Of a stretch of 64,000 nt of DNA, positions 28,097 to 37,374 are shown in pieces. Position numbers and translations under genes: made by a program. The stretch comes from Mycobacteriaceae bacterium (lineage in GTDB: Bacteria > Actinomycetota > Actinomycetes > Mycobacteriales > Mycobacteriaceae), in NCBI GenBank assembly GCA_028726465.1, contig JAQYQB010000017.1, forward strand, positions 40,557 through 104,556, given 5' to 3'. A model generated the notes under the pieces. It was given only the letters and a program-made list of their open reading frames with translations. It did not search any database and was not told where the DNA came from. Within the stretch, counting starts at the first letter, position 1. Every line of letters starts with the position of its first letter.

Positions 28097-29575
28097 ATGA
28101 CGGCTGCGATCCCGCATACCGTCCGCGTGACGGTGCGCGTCCACGCAGGTAATTTTCGGAAAGAAGCGGACCTGTCCTTGCCGGTGACCGGCAGTTTAGG
28201 CGAGATGATTGACGATATCGGCTATATGGTCGACGCGCCCCAGCTGTCCAAGCCGTGGCGGGCGTCCACCGCGGGCGGGCGCGGGTTGGACATGGCCCAG
28301 CCGCTTGCAGCCACCCGGCTCACGGACGGCGCGGTCGTCATCCTCACCCCGCAGGAGGACACCCCGGCGCCGGTCATCCGCGACTCGGCGGAGGCCCTCG
28401 TGGCGGCCGGCCGCCCCTCGGAACTGCCGGGGCTGGCCGCGGTCTGGGCGGGTATCGGGCTGGTCGCCGTCGCCGCCCTGCTCGCGGGCGTGCTGCCCGC
28501 CTCCGCCGCGGTCGCCATCGCGCTAGCCCTGGGCACCGCGCTGGTCATCTATCAACCCGCGACCCGCCCCTTGGTCCCGGCGCTGGTTTTCGCCGGGGCG
28601 CTGGCCGGCTGGTGGGCCGTCGCCCCGCCGGGTGGGACGCTTCCACCCGCGTGGCAGGCGGCCCACCAGCAGCTAGACGGGCCCGCGCTGGTAATCCACA
28701 GTGCCCTGTCCTGGGTGGCCCCCGCCGCGCTTGGCGATGCCGCCTGGGCGCTGCTGGCCGCGGTGTCCTGCGGGCTGGCCATGGTGGCGGTCTTCCACGT
28801 GACCGCCGTGGCTCGGCCGCGGTGCACGGCCGCCGCGCTCACCCTCGGCGGGCTGGGGTTGGTCGCGGCCGGCGGCCTGGCCATGCCGGGTGAGGCGCCT
28901 TTCGTCGCCGCCGGGGCCGCGGTGCTGCTGGCGGTGGTCTGCCTCATCGCCGCCGCCCCGGGCGTGGTCACGCGGGCGGCGGGGCTGTCGGTGCCGCAGC
29001 TGCCGACCGCGGGCCAGGACTTGTCGGTCTCCGACGGGCACCAGCCGGACGTGGACGCCCGCGCCCGGCGCGCCCAGGAGCTCTACGCCGGGGTCTGCCT
29101 GGGCGCCGGGCTGGCTGCGCTGCCCGCCCTGGCGGCGCTGGCGCTGACCGGCACGGGCATTACGCCGGTCTACGAGGGGCCCTTCGGCACGCAGCTTCAC
29201 GGCTCCGGCTTCGCCCAGGCGCTGTGCCTGTGCGTCGGCGGGGCACTCATCATGCACGCGGTGCGGCACGGGCAGGCCAGCGCCGCATGGTGCCTGTCCC
29301 TGCTGGCGGCCGCTAGCCTGCTGACCGCCTGCCTCATCCCGGTTGCGGCCAGCGCGCCGGCCAGCGACGGCGACCCGCACCTGGCGATGTTCATCGTCGC
29401 CGGCTTCGCCGCCGCGGGCGCGCTGAGCACCCCGCTGTGGGCGGCGAAAGTCCCCGCGGCGGAGCCGACCACCATCGTCTGGTGGGAGCGCGCCGAGGCG
29501 CTTGCCATCGCCACGTGCCTGCCCCTGGCCGCGCACCTAATCGGGCTCTTCGCCCTGCTGCGGGGGCTGGGATGA
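28097..29575 (+). CDS. eccD: ESX-4 membrane channel component EccD
   Basis: 492 residues. The N-terminal ubiquitin-like (YukD) domain covers about 1-95 (VRVTVRVHAGNFRKEADLSL); about eleven hydrophobic segments follow. It forms the bulk of the inner-membrane pore. Start ATG 28097 with GGGGGTGAAG before it. Its stop overlaps the mycP start (ATGA). Confidence 0.94.
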   Translation: MTAAIPHTVRVTVRVHAGNFRKEADLSLPVTGSLGEMIDDIGYMVDAPQLSKPWRASTAGGRGLDMAQPLAATRLTDGAVVILTPQEDTPAPVIRDSAEALVAAGRPSELPGLAAVWAGIGLVAVAALLAGVLPASAAVAIALALGTALVIYQPATRPLVPALVFAGALAGWWAVAPPGGTLPPAWQAAHQQLDGPALVIHSALSWVAPAALGDAAWALLAAVSCGLAMVAVFHVTAVARPRCTAAALTLGGLGLVAAGGLAMPGEAPFVAAGAAVLLAVVCLIAAAPGVVTRAAGLSVPQLPTAGQDLSVSDGHQPDVDARARRAQELYAGVCLGAGLAALPALAALALTGTGITPVYEGPFGTQLHGSGFAQALCLCVGGALIMHAVRHGQASAAWCLSLLAAASLLTACLIPVAASAPASDGDPHLAMFIVAGFAAAGALSTPLWAAKVPAAEPTTIVWWERAEALAIATCLPLAAHLIGLFALLRGLG

Positions 29576-30768
29576 CGCAGCGTCCAGGACGAGGAACTAG
29601 GTGCGCCGCAGCACTCGTCGCCGGCGCCGTCGTCGCGGGTGTGGCTCCCATAGCCGCCGCGGCGGAGCCGGACACCGCCTGCGCGGTGGCAGTACCCACC
29701 GAGGAGGTCCCCGCCCCGACCGCCGAGCAGGCCGACTACCGCGCCCGCCTGCACGCCCAGGCCACCGGGGACGGGGTGACCGTGGCGGTCATCGACACCG
29801 GCGTCCACCCGCACCCGCAGCTGGGCCAGCTGGATCCGGGCCCCGACTTCGTCGACCCGGAGGAACCGAACCCGCTCGAGGACTGCGACGCCCACGGGAC
29901 CGTGGTCGCCGGGGTCATCGCCGCGGCCGATACCGGTCTGGCCCCCGGCGCCCGGGTGCTATCCATCCGGCAGACCTCGGCGCACTACCGCGCCGCCGGC
30001 GGGGACGGCGGGCAGGAGGACGCTGCGGCCGGCGACCTGGATACGCTGGCCGAGGCCATCGAGGCGGCCGTGGACGCGGAGGCCGACGTGATCAACATCT
30101 CGGTGGTCTCCTGCCTGCCCGCCGGCACCAGCGTGGACACCAGCCGGCTCGACGCCGCCCTAGAGCGTGCCGAGGCCGCCGGGACCGTGGTGGTCGCCGC
30201 CGCCGGCAACGCCGGTGATTCCTGCGAGCCGGGCCATACCGTCTACCCGGCCCATGCCGCCACGGTCGTCTCCGTGGGCGCGCTGGCTGGCCCGCAGGTC
30301 CGTGCGGAATATTCCATCCCGCAGCCCGACTCCGGCCTGGCGCTGTCCGCGCCGGGCTCGGTGCCGCTGGGGTTAAGCCCCGACGGGCAGGGCTGGGCCC
30401 GGGCCGTCGTGGCGGCCGATGGGACTGGCCCGCAGCGCGAGTTCACGGGCACCAGCTTCGCCGCGCCGACCGTCGCCGGCACCGCGGCACTGCTGCGGGA
30501 GGTCCATCCGGGTGCCAGTGCCGCAGACATCCGCGCGCTGCTGGCGCAGGCGGCCGAGCCCGCCCACGGCGGCGTGGATCCCTTGGCGGCCGTGGGCGCG
30601 CGCCCGGCCGATTACGCCGAGGAAGAACGGGCGCTGGCCGTGGCCGCGGGCGAGGACGCCATCCGTCCGGCCACCCGGCGGGCGCAGCTGGTGCTGCTCG
30701 GCCTGGCCGGCACCGCGTTAGTGGCGGCCCTGGGTTGGGCCACCCTCCGGCGCGGGCGCGCTCAGTAG
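29572..30768 (+). CDS. mycP: Mycosin, ESX-4 subtilisin-like serine protease
   Basis: 398 residues. Signal peptide (about 1-31), subtilase domain with catalytic Asp75 (VAVIDTGVH), His108 (DCDAHGTVVAG) and Ser295 (TGTSFAAPTVAG), and a C-terminal membrane anchor (about 370-390) with RRGRAQ tail. Mycosins stabilise the secretion complex and may trim substrates outside the membrane. ATG 29572 sits in the ATGA overlap with eccD. The end overlaps the opposing eccB by seven bases. Confidence 0.95.
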   Translation: MTQRPGRGTRCAAALVAGAVVAGVAPIAAAAEPDTACAVAVPTEEVPAPTAEQADYRARLHAQATGDGVTVAVIDTGVHPHPQLGQLDPGPDFVDPEEPNPLEDCDAHGTVVAGVIAAADTGLAPGARVLSIRQTSAHYRAAGGDGGQEDAAAGDLDTLAEAIEAAVDAEADVINISVVSCLPAGTSVDTSRLDAALERAEAAGTVVVAAAGNAGDSCEPGHTVYPAHAATVVSVGALAGPQVRAEYSIPQPDSGLALSAPGSVPLGLSPDGQGWARAVVAADGTGPQREFTGTSFAAPTVAGTAALLREVHPGASAADIRALLAQAAEPAHGGVDPLAAVGARPADYAEEERALAVAAGEDAIRPATRRAQLVLLGLAGTALVAALGWATLRRGRAQ

Positions 30769-32066
30769 CTGGCCTTCAGCGCTTCCTCCCGGCTGAGCTG
30801 GCTGCCGCCCGGCAACAGCCGGAGGATCTGCCAGGGCGCATGCGCCCCGGTGCTCGTGCCCAGGGCCTCCAGCGTGGCCTCGTCCTCCACGGAGTGCCGC
30901 AGGCCGTGCGCGGTGACCAGATGGAAGCCGTGCTCGGAACTTAGCCCCAGCCCGCCCTGGGGCAAGCCGCTGAAGCGGTCGGCCACGGCCGAGCCGGACA
31001 GTTCGATAGTCCCCTCCTGTGGCGGGGCGGCTGCCCCGCGGCCGGCGGCCGTCGCGCACAGCCAGCCGTGGGCCGGGTCGATGAACTCAGGCGCGGCTTC
31101 GGGCAGGCTGAAGGCCTCCTGCGCCGCCGGGGCATCGGGCAGGGCGGCGACCTCCTCGTGGCTCAGGCGCTGCAGATCCGCGCCGGCATCGACCAAGGCG
31201 CCGGCCTGCGGCTCGGTTAGCGCGAAGACTCCCTGGTCCGTCCGGGCCCACAGCCCCTGGTCCCCGGTGCCGGTGTCGATGACGGCCGGCAGCGGGTCCG
31301 GGAATTCGACGGCGGGCAGCACCCGGAAAGCGTTGAGCATCTCCGCGGGCAGCTCCCAGCGGAAGGTGTCCGCGTCCACGCCCAGGGCGCGCCGGATTAT
31401 CCGCCCTTCCGTCGTCTCCGCCGGAGGGATTTCGCGCCGGCCCTGCACGTCCACCAGCCAGTCCGTGCCCTCCGTTTCCACCCACGCGGCCCGCCCGTCG
31501 AGGAGCTCGTGGCCCTGGTTGGCGGTTACCACGATGTCGCCGGCGCTGAACTCGCGGGCGGCGTCGATGGTGATGACGAAGCCGGGGGTTTCCGCCGCGT
31601 CCGCGCCGGCGAAGCAGGCCAACCACTCCACCGCGTTTTCGGTGCCGGAGGCGGCGATAAAGCCGGGCGCGTCCGCAATACCCAGGGGCACGCCCAGCTG
31701 CGCGTCGTCTAGGTGCTGGGTGCCGATGCGGGCCGGTTCCGCCGGCTCGCCGGCGATGATGCGGGCCGAGGCCAAATTGGAAACCGGGTGGTAGGTGCCG
31801 TCGACGAGCACGAAGAGCTGCTTGTCCGCCGATTCCACGATGGGCGCCTCGCCGGGGTTAGGCTCCGGCTGCAGCCAGGCCAGCAGGGCCGAGCCTATGC
31901 CCACCAGCACCACGGCGATAAGCCCGAAGATAAGCGCCCGCCGGCGGGTGGACAGCGGGTCATGGATCATGCGGATATCCCCCATGACCAGGCCGTGCTC
32001 TACCCGCCTGCGCAGGAACTTGTGGCCGGATACTTGCGCTTTCGTAGTGGGCACTGGACGCGCCAT
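30762..32066 (-). CDS. eccB: ESX-4 component EccB
   Basis: 434 residues from ATG 32066 with AGGGGGG upstream. The N-terminal motif MARPVPTTKAQVSGHKFLRR is diagnostic, one membrane segment follows at about 42-66, and the rest is the periplasmic R-repeat region with two cysteines (LACFAG, WLCATA). It stabilises the ESX complex outside the membrane. The gene order esxT-esxU-Rv3446c-eccC-eccD-mycP-eccB is that of mycobacterial ESX-4. Confidence 0.94.
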   Translation of the reverse strand: MARPVPTTKAQVSGHKFLRRRVEHGLVMGDIRMIHDPLSTRRRALIFGLIAVVLVGIGSALLAWLQPEPNPGEAPIVESADKQLFVLVDGTYHPVSNLASARIIAGEPAEPARIGTQHLDDAQLGVPLGIADAPGFIAASGTENAVEWLACFAGADAAETPGFVITIDAAREFSAGDIVVTANQGHELLDGRAAWVETEGTDWLVDVQGRREIPPAETTEGRIIRRALGVDADTFRWELPAEMLNAFRVLPAVEFPDPLPAVIDTGTGDQGLWARTDQGVFALTEPQAGALVDAGADLQRLSHEEVAALPDAPAAQEAFSLPEAAPEFIDPAHGWLCATAAGRGAAAPPQEGTIELSGSAVADRFSGLPQGGLGLSSEHGFHLVTAHGLRHSVEDEATLEALGTSTGAHAPWQILRLLPGGSQLSREEALKASY

Positions 32067-32168
32067 AAAATTTCCCCCCTGGGTAGCCAGCGACACCCCA
32101 TCGCTGCTGTAGAAACCGTACCGTCGGCAGCCAGAAAACTCTGCCGCTGCCCGTCAGGGTAGCCGGGC

Positions 32169-33095
32169 TTAGCCCAGCTCGCTACCGCTGCGCTTGGCCC
32201 GGGTGGCCTCCGCCCGTGCGGAGAGCTCTTCCGGGGCCGGGTAGTCCACGCCCACCAGGCTCAGCCCCTTGGCCAGGGCGACCGGGATCTGGGAGGAGCG
32301 TTGACTCTCCGCGAGCATCGCCGTGGCGAAGTCGACGTCCCGGCGCCCCTGCCCCACCGCCAGGCAGCAGCCCACCAGAGAGCGCACCATGGACCAGCAA
32401 AACGCGTCGGCGACCACGTGCGCCTGGTACAGGTTCGGCTCGGTCGGGGTTGAGATATCCTCCCAGGTAAAGCTCTCCAGTTCCCGGATGGTGGTGGAGT
32501 GTGGCTTGGCCTTACAAAAGGCCGCGAAGTCGTGCAGGCCCACCAGGAGGTTAGCGGCCTGCTGCATGGCGTCGATGTCCACCGGCTTCGACCAGACCGC
32601 GGTATCCGCCCGGCGCAGAGGCAGCGCCCCGGCCGGGGAGGTGGTCACCCGGTAGACGTAGTGCCGCCGCAGGGCCGAAAAGCGCGCGTCGAAGCCATCC
32701 GGGGCGAAGGCGACGTCGTGGACGCGGATATCCTCCGGCAGGAGCTTGGCCAGGCGGCGGACCAGCTTGCCCGGATCCCCGTCGATGGAGCGTTGCTGCA
32801 AGCAATCCTCCGGGATATCGAAGTGCGCGACCTGGCCGGCCGCGTGCACCCCGGCGTCGGTGCGCCCAGCGACGGTCAGTTCGACCGGGTGGCGCAGGAT
32901 CATCGTCAGGTTGTCCTCGATAACCGCCTGGACCGTGCGCAGCTCGCTGCCCTGCTGCGGCTTCTGCCGGGCCCACCCGTGGAAGCCGGTACCGTCGTAG
33001 GCGACGTCCAGCCGCACGCGCCGCAGGCTCGCCGCGGGCGCGGGGTTCGGCGTTTCCTCCGGGGTGACTTGGGGGCTGTGCTCAGCAGGGTTCAT
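32169..33095 (-). CDS. truA: tRNA pseudouridine(38-40) synthase TruA
   Basis: 308 residues. The catalytic Asp is in AGRTDAGVHA. The N-terminal extension before RRVRLDVAYDGTGF is about 30 residues and Pro-rich. ATG 33095 is chosen; GTG 33116, seven codons upstream, is an alternative. It ends the alpha-operon neighbourhood, separated from rplQ by a probable RNA gene on the other strand. Confidence 0.93.
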   Translation of the reverse strand: MNPAEHSPQVTPEETPNPAPAASLRRVRLDVAYDGTGFHGWARQKPQQGSELRTVQAVIEDNLTMILRHPVELTVAGRTDAGVHAAGQVAHFDIPEDCLQQRSIDGDPGKLVRRLAKLLPEDIRVHDVAFAPDGFDARFSALRRHYVYRVTTSPAGALPLRRADTAVWSKPVDIDAMQQAANLLVGLHDFAAFCKAKPHSTTIRELESFTWEDISTPTEPNLYQAHVVADAFCWSMVRSLVGCCLAVGQGRRDVDFATAMLAESQRSSQIPVALAKGLSLVGVDYPAPEELSARAEATRAKRSGSELG

Positions 33096-33149
33096 AGGCC
33101 CACATGCTACCGCCACGCCGGGTTGGAAAAAAATCTTTGGGAGGGATTT

Positions 33150-33178
33150 TTCGGCACCTAGCGGGCATTATGTAGGAT
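33150..33178 (+). promoter_or_regulatory. Candidate promoter of the structured RNA
   Basis: TTCGGC (33150-33155), 17 bases, TAGGAT (33173-33178). The -10 is good, the -35 weak. Start would be near 33185. Confidence 0.45.
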
Positions 33179-33184
33179 AGCTGA

Positions 33185-33470
33185 ATGTGTGAGAACTGCA
33201 TTAACAGCGCCTTTACAGACTGACCTGTCACAATAATTGTCAGGCGCCAAGGGAAGGCGAAAGTTTTCCACTTTCCTTGGTGTGGATTTGAGAGATGGTC
33301 CTTGCACCCCGCAGGGCGGCTGGTGACAGCCAAAGCGGGGTGGACTTCGCAGAGGCGGCTTGAACGGCCGCGGAGGAGTTTTCCTTTTCAAGCCGTAGCT
33401 TGGGGAACCTTAGAGAGACAGAGACAGCGAACCGCCGGTAGCCTTCGGGCCGCCGGCGGTTCGTTGTTGT
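33185..33470 (+). ncRNA. Structured non-coding RNA, family not recognised
   Basis: No ORF is supported here. The plus strand folds locally into GGAAGGC-GAAA-GTTTTCC (33252-33269), CACCCCGC/GCGGGGTG (33305-33342) enclosing GGCTG-GTGA-CAGCC (33318-33331), CGGCTTGAA/TTCAAGCCG (33356-33395), and a terminator (33428-33463) with GCC-TTCG-GGC at its tip. Two GNRA loops and one UUCG loop are stable only as read on the plus strand, which sets the strand. Size resembles 6S/Ms1-type RNAs, but I cannot identify it; RNase P, tmRNA, SRP RNA and 6C signatures are absent. Confidence 0.6.
33428..33470 (+). terminator. Terminator of the structured RNA
   Basis: 11-bp arms CGAACCGCCGG (33428-33438) and CCGGCGGTTCG (33453-33463), then TTGTTGT. 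A second hairpin GCGCCGTC-AAG-GACGGCGC (33477-33495) follows. Confidence 0.7.
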
Positions 33471-33570
33471 ATCAGGCGCCGTCAAGGACGGCGCGCTGGT
33501 TTGTGCACTGGGCGGTCCTATCCCGCGCGGGGCGGTATCCCCCCGCAAGGCGCGCGGCCACCACGGCACA

Positions 33571-33615
33571 AAGAAACCGCCCGTCCTTACCGCAGGTGCG
33601 GAATGGACGGGCGGT
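33571..33615 (-). terminator. Terminator of the alpha operon after rplQ
   Basis: Arms ACCGCCCGTCC (33576-33586) and its complement (33605-33615); on the minus strand TTCTTTGTG follows. It lies 19 bases past the rplQ stop. Confidence 0.82.
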
Positions 33616-33633
33616 CTACTGAGTGAGAAGGAC

Positions 33634-34170
33634 TTACTTGTCCTCAGCCTCGGTCTCAGCCTCGGCGGAAGCCTCCTCGGCCGGAGCCTCGGTAGTCTCC
33701 TCAGCCGGAGCTTCCTCAGCGGTCTCCTCGGCCTTTTCAGCCTCGGCCTCTTCGGCCTCAGCCTGCTTGGAGGCGGCAGCGCGGGTGGCGCGGTTAGCCT
33801 CGGCGGAGACGGTCTCCTCGGTCACCAGGGAGATCTGGGACATCGGAGCGTTGTCGCCGGCACGGTTGTCCAGCTTTATGGTGCGGGTGTAGCCGCCGTC
33901 GCGGTTAGCGAACTTCGGGGCCAGCTCATCAAACAGGTAAGCAACAACATCCTTGTGCGGGATGAGCTTCAGAACCTGGCGGCGGTCGGCAACGGAGCCG
34001 GACTTGGCCTTGGTGATGATCTTCTCAGCGTAAGGACGAAGCATCTTCGCCTTCGCATCGGTGGTCTTGATAGCGCCGTGCTCGAACAGGCTGACTGCCA
34101 GGTTGCTCAGCAGGTGAGCTTGCTGGGCAGCGGAGCCGCCGAGACGGGCACCCTTCTTCGGGGTAGGCAT
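33634..34170 (-). CDS. rplQ: 50S ribosomal protein L17
   Basis: 178 residues. The core ([21 protein letters not shown] to about residue 120) is standard; a Glu/Ala-rich tail of about 55 residues follows, a lineage feature of unknown role. Last gene of the alpha operon, 64 bases after rpoA. Confidence 0.98.
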   Translation of the reverse strand: MPTPKKGARLGGSAAQQAHLLSNLAVSLFEHGAIKTTDAKAKMLRPYAEKIITKAKSGSVADRRQVLKLIPHKDVVAYLFDELAPKFANRDGGYTRTIKLDNRAGDNAPMSQISLVTEETVSAEANRATRAAASKQAEAEEAEAEKAEETAEEAPAEETTEAPAEEASAEAETEAEDK

Positions 34171-34234
34171 TATGTACTCCTCGTTAGCGTTTTAAATGAG
34201 CGCTGCAGCCGGCGGGGCCGGCGCACTAGCTTCT

Positions 34235-35245
34235 TTACTCGGAATCGTCTGCAGCCGGATCCTTAAAGTCACCGGTTTCAGCGTCGTAACCTTCCAGCTG
34301 GGTGGGGTCGAAGTCTTCCGGAGTGTCCTTCAGAGCCAGACCCAGGTTAGCCAGCTTGATCTTTACCTCATTGATCGACTTCTGACCGAAGTTGCGGATA
34401 TCCAGCAGATCGGACTCGGTGCACTCGGCGAGCTCACCGACGGTGTGGATTTCCTGGCGCTTCAGGCAGTTGTAGGAGCGAACGGAGAAGTTCAGGTCCT
34501 CAATCGGCTTGCTGTAGGCAGCGATGAACTCCGTCTCCTGCGGGGACGGGCCGATCTCGATGCCCTCGGCGGCCGTGTTGAGTTCGCGGGCCAAGCCGAA
34601 CAGCTCGACCAGGGTGCCACCGGCGGAAGCCAGGGCGTCGCGAGCGGTGATGGAGTTCTTGGTCTCCACGTCGATGATCAGCTTGTCAAAGTCGGTGCGC
34701 TGCTCAACACGAGTTGCCTCGACCTTGTACGAAACCTTGAGGACCGGGGAGTAGATCTGGTCGACCGGGATGCGACCGATTTCCCCAGACGTAGCGGCGG
34801 CCGGCACGTAGCCGCGGCCGCGCTCTACGACGAGCTCCATGTCCAGCTTCGCGGTGTCATTCAGGCTGGCGATGTGCAGATCCGGGTTGTAAATCTCCAC
34901 GCCGGCCGGCGGCTGAATGTCGCCCGCGGTGACCTCGCCCGGGCCTTCCTTGCTCAGGTACATAACGACCGGTTCCTCGGAGTCCGACGACAGTACCAGG
35001 CCCTTGATGTTCAGGATGATCTCGGAAACGTCTTCCTTGACCCCGTTGATGGTGGTGAACTCGTGGAGAACGCCATCAATCTTGACGGAGGTCACGGCCG
35101 CGCCCGGGATGGACGACAGCAAGGTACGACGCAGGGAGTTGCCGAGGGTGTAACCGAAGCCCGGCTCGAGCGGTTCGATGACGAACTTGGAACGAGACGA
35201 GTCGATGAATTCCTCGGAGAGCTGAGGACGCTGGGAAATGAGCAT
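34235..35245 (-). CDS. rpoA: RNA polymerase alpha subunit
   Basis: 336 residues. Assembly domain (1-230) begins [13 protein letters not shown]; the C-terminal domain contains [23 protein letters not shown], which contacts upstream promoter DNA and regulators. 66 bases after rpsD. Confidence 0.98.
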   Translation of the reverse strand: MLISQRPQLSEEFIDSSRSKFVIEPLEPGFGYTLGNSLRRTLLSSIPGAAVTSVKIDGVLHEFTTINGVKEDVSEIILNIKGLVLSSDSEEPVVMYLSKEGPGEVTAGDIQPPAGVEIYNPDLHIASLNDTAKLDMELVVERGRGYVPAAATSGEIGRIPVDQIYSPVLKVSYKVEATRVEQRTDFDKLIIDVETKNSITARDALASAGGTLVELFGLARELNTAAEGIEIGPSPQETEFIAAYSKPIEDLNFSVRSYNCLKRQEIHTVGELAECTESDLLDIRNFGQKSINEVKIKLANLGLALKDTPEDFDPTQLEGYDAETGDFKDPAADDSE

Positions 35246-35311
35246 TGAAATTCTCCTTTTCGACGCCCGCTATATGACGTCGGTAGAGGGATAAAGATGA
35301 CTTTTCGAAGT

Positions 35312-35917
35312 TTACTTCGAGTAAAGCTCGACGATGAGCTGCTCCTGCAGCGGGATGTCGATTTGTGCGCGCTCGGGCAGCTGGTGCACGAGGATGCGCA
35401 GGGTCTCCGGAACGACCTGCAGCCATGCCGGAACGTTGGCGTCGGCCAGGCGATCCTGGGCCTCTTCGAACCATTCCATCTTCTGGGAACGCTCACGGAC
35501 ATCGATGATGTCGTACTGCGTCACGCGGAAGGACGGAACGTTGATGTTCTTACCGTTGACGGTGAAGTGGCCGTGGGAGACCAGCTGACGGGCCTGGCGG
35601 CGGGTGCGAGCCAGACCAGCGCGGTAGACCACGTTGTCCAGGCGGGACTCCAGCAGGATGACCAGGTTGTCACCGGTCTTGCCCGGCAGACGGTTGGCCT
35701 CTGCGTAGTAGCGACGGAACTGACGCTCCAGGACACCGTAGGTGTACTTTGCCTTCTGCTTTTCCTGCAGCTGCAGCAAGTACTCGGATTCCTTGATGCG
35801 GTTGCGGCCAGCCTGTCCCGGGGGGTACGGGCGGCGCTCAAACGCCATGTCGCCGCCGACCAGGTCGACGCGGAGACGGCGGGATACACGGGTAGCGGGG
35901 CCGGTATAACGAGCCAT
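35312..35917 (-). CDS. rpsD: 30S ribosomal protein S4
   Basis: 201 residues. Primary 16S rRNA binder; MARYTGPATRVSRRLRVDL start and S4 RNA-binding motif (TRRQARQLVSHGHFTVNG). In other bacteria S4 represses its operon by binding the leader before rpsM; a structured leader is present here at 36740-36840. Confidence 0.98.
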   Translation of the reverse strand: MARYTGPATRVSRRLRVDLVGGDMAFERRPYPPGQAGRNRIKESEYLLQLQEKQKAKYTYGVLERQFRRYYAEANRLPGKTGDNLVILLESRLDNVVYRAGLARTRRQARQLVSHGHFTVNGKNINVPSFRVTQYDIIDVRERSQKMEWFEEAQDRLADANVPAWLQVVPETLRILVHQLPERAQIDIPLQEQLIVELYSK

Positions 35918-35940
35918 AGTTTAGTTACCTCTTCCTTCCC

Positions 35941-36345
35941 TTAAACGCGACGACGCTTCGGCGGACGGCAGCCGTTGTGCGGCTGCGGAGTCACATCCGA
36001 GATCGAGGACACCTCCAGGCCGGCGGCCTGGAGCGAACGGATTGCGGTTTCGCGGCCCGAGCCCGGGCCCTTAACGAAAACGTCAACCTTCTTCATCCCG
36101 TGCTCCATCGCCTTGCGGGCGGCGGACTCGGCAGCCATCTGAGCTGCGAACGGGGTGGACTTACGGGAACCCTTGAAGCCGACGTGACCGGAGGATGCCC
36201 AGGAAATAACAGCACCGGTCTGATCGGTGATCGAGACGATGGTGTTGTTGAAGGTGGACTTGATGTACGCGTGGCCCTGGGCCACATTCTTCTTTACGAC
36301 GCGACGGCCGGAACGGCGGGCGCCGGAACGAGTCTTTGGAGGCAT
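35941..36345 (-). CDS. rpsK: 30S ribosomal protein S11
   Basis: 134 residues. Platform protein; complete with the C-terminal [15 protein letters not shown]. Three bases after rpsM. Confidence 0.98.
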   Translation of the reverse strand: MPPKTRSGARRSGRRVVKKNVAQGHAYIKSTFNNTIVSITDQTGAVISWASSGHVGFKGSRKSTPFAAQMAAESAARKAMEHGMKKVDVFVKGPGSGRETAIRSLQAAGLEVSSISDVTPQPHNGCRPPKRRRV

Positions 36346-36348
36346 GAA

Positions 36349-36717
36349 TTACTTCTTCTTTCCTGCGATCGTCTTCTTCGGACCCTTACGAGTACGAGCA
36401 TTGGTCTTGGTGCGCTGACCACGAACCGGCAGGCCACGACGGTGGCGCAGGCCCTGGTAGCAGCCAATTTCAATCTTGCGGCGGATGTCAGCCTGTACCT
36501 GGCGGCGCAGATCGCCTTCTACCTTGTACTCAGCCTCGATCGCGTCACGCAGTGCCGACAGCTGGTCATCATCCAGGTTGTCGGTACGCAGGTCGGGAGA
36601 GATGCCGGTCTTTTCCAGCAGTGCCTTGGCACGGGTGTGCCCGATGCCATAGATGTAGGTGAGAGCGATCTCCATGCGCTTGTTGCGCGGGAGATCAACA
36701 CCAGCTAGACGTGCCAT
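36349..36717 (-). CDS. rpsM: 30S ribosomal protein S13
   Basis: 122 residues. Head protein contacting P-site t[29 protein letters not shown] and the basic C-terminal tail are intact. First gene after the long leader following infA. GAAAGGAC precedes the ATG. Confidence 0.98.
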   Translation of the reverse strand: MARLAGVDLPRNKRMEIALTYIYGIGHTRAKALLEKTGISPDLRTDNLDDDQLSALRDAIEAEYKVEGDLRRQVQADIRRKIEIGCYQGLRHRRGLPVRGQRTKTNARTRKGPKKTIAGKKK

Positions 36718-36739
36718 GTGGCTTGTCCTTTCGGGTTTT

Positions 36740-36840
36740 TACGGTGGTTTTCTCCCTACCCGTCCCCTACCATTTCGCGCGCTGCCCGGACCGTGCCGGT
36801 GCCCGCGCGAAATTGTGGTGGGGCTCAAGCCACCGTGGCC
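36740..36840 (-). promoter_or_regulatory. Structured leader before rpsM
   Basis: 10-bp perfect arms 36772-36781 and 36804-36813 (ATTTCGCGCG/CGCGCGAAAT) extend with a bulge to CCCC/GGGG, and an outer pairing ACGGTGG (36741-36747) with CCACCGT (36830-36836) encloses it. It is a candidate for S4-type feedback control of the alpha operon; S4 binding is inference from other bacteria. Confidence 0.5.
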
Positions 36841-36848
36841 TGAGGTAG

Positions 36849-36875
36849 AAAAAGGCGACCGACCTTGCGGCCGCC
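36849..36875 (-). terminator. Terminator or attenuator after infA
   Basis: 8-bp arms 36854-36861 and 36868-36875 followed on the minus strand by TTTTT. 24 bases past the infA stop. Either infA is a separate transcript or readthrough into the alpha operon is limited. Confidence 0.75.
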
Positions 36876-36899
36876 CCTGGGTAAGGAGGCTTACTGTCT

Positions 36900-37118
36900 T
36901 TACTTGTAGCGGTAGACGATGCGTCCGCGGGTCAGGTCGTAAGGAGACAGCTCAACAACTACCCGGTCCTCAGGGAGGATGCGGATGTAGTGCTGACGCA
37001 TTTTGCCCGAAATGTGGGCAAGAACCTTGTGTCCGTTGTCAAGCTCGACACGAAACATTGCATTCGGCAAGGGCTCGATGATGCGGCCCTCGACCTCAAT
37101 TGCGCCTTCCTTAGCCAT
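36900..37118 (-). CDS. infA: Translation initiation factor IF-1
   Basis: 72 residues, OB fold, [22 protein letters not shown] to GRIVYRYK. Complete. No rpmJ follows it, unlike many bacteria; in this genus rpmJ is elsewhere. Confidence 0.98.
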   Translation of the reverse strand: MAKEGAIEVEGRIIEPLPNAMFRVELDNGHKVLAHISGKMRQHYIRILPEDRVVVELSPYDLTRGRIVYRYK

Positions 37119-37302
37119 AACCTCAACTTTTCTAGCCGCTGGCTACTAGCCGAAGCGACTGCATGTATTTGTCTACTGCCTGGCGTTTATCGTGCGGAGA
37201 GTTCCGCACACATACACCAAACAAAGAGCATACGCGTTAACGACACGAATTCCAAACCCGTCCCCTAACGTTCATGCTGGGTGCCCGCGCGCTAGCGACG
37301 CC

Positions 37303-37344
37303 AAAAAGACCCGCCCCGCGCCTGGATGAGGCGGGCGGGGCGGG
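37303..37344 (-). terminator. Terminator of the L,D-transpeptidase gene
   Basis: 10-bp arms 37310-37319 and 37335-37344; minus strand continues TCTTTTTGG. Confidence 0.88.
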
Positions 37345-37374
37345 CCGGGGAAGTTTCAGATGTCGAAGCTTCGC

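Noticed and set aside
33185-33470. RNase P RNA, tmRNA, SRP RNA or 6C RNA
   Set aside because: Signature sequences (GAGGAAAGTCC, tmRNA CCA end, SRP GGAA loop motif, C-rich double loops) are absent; kept as unclassified RNA.
36718-36899. rpmJ between infA and rpsM
   Set aside because: No 37-codon frame with L36 cysteines on either strand.
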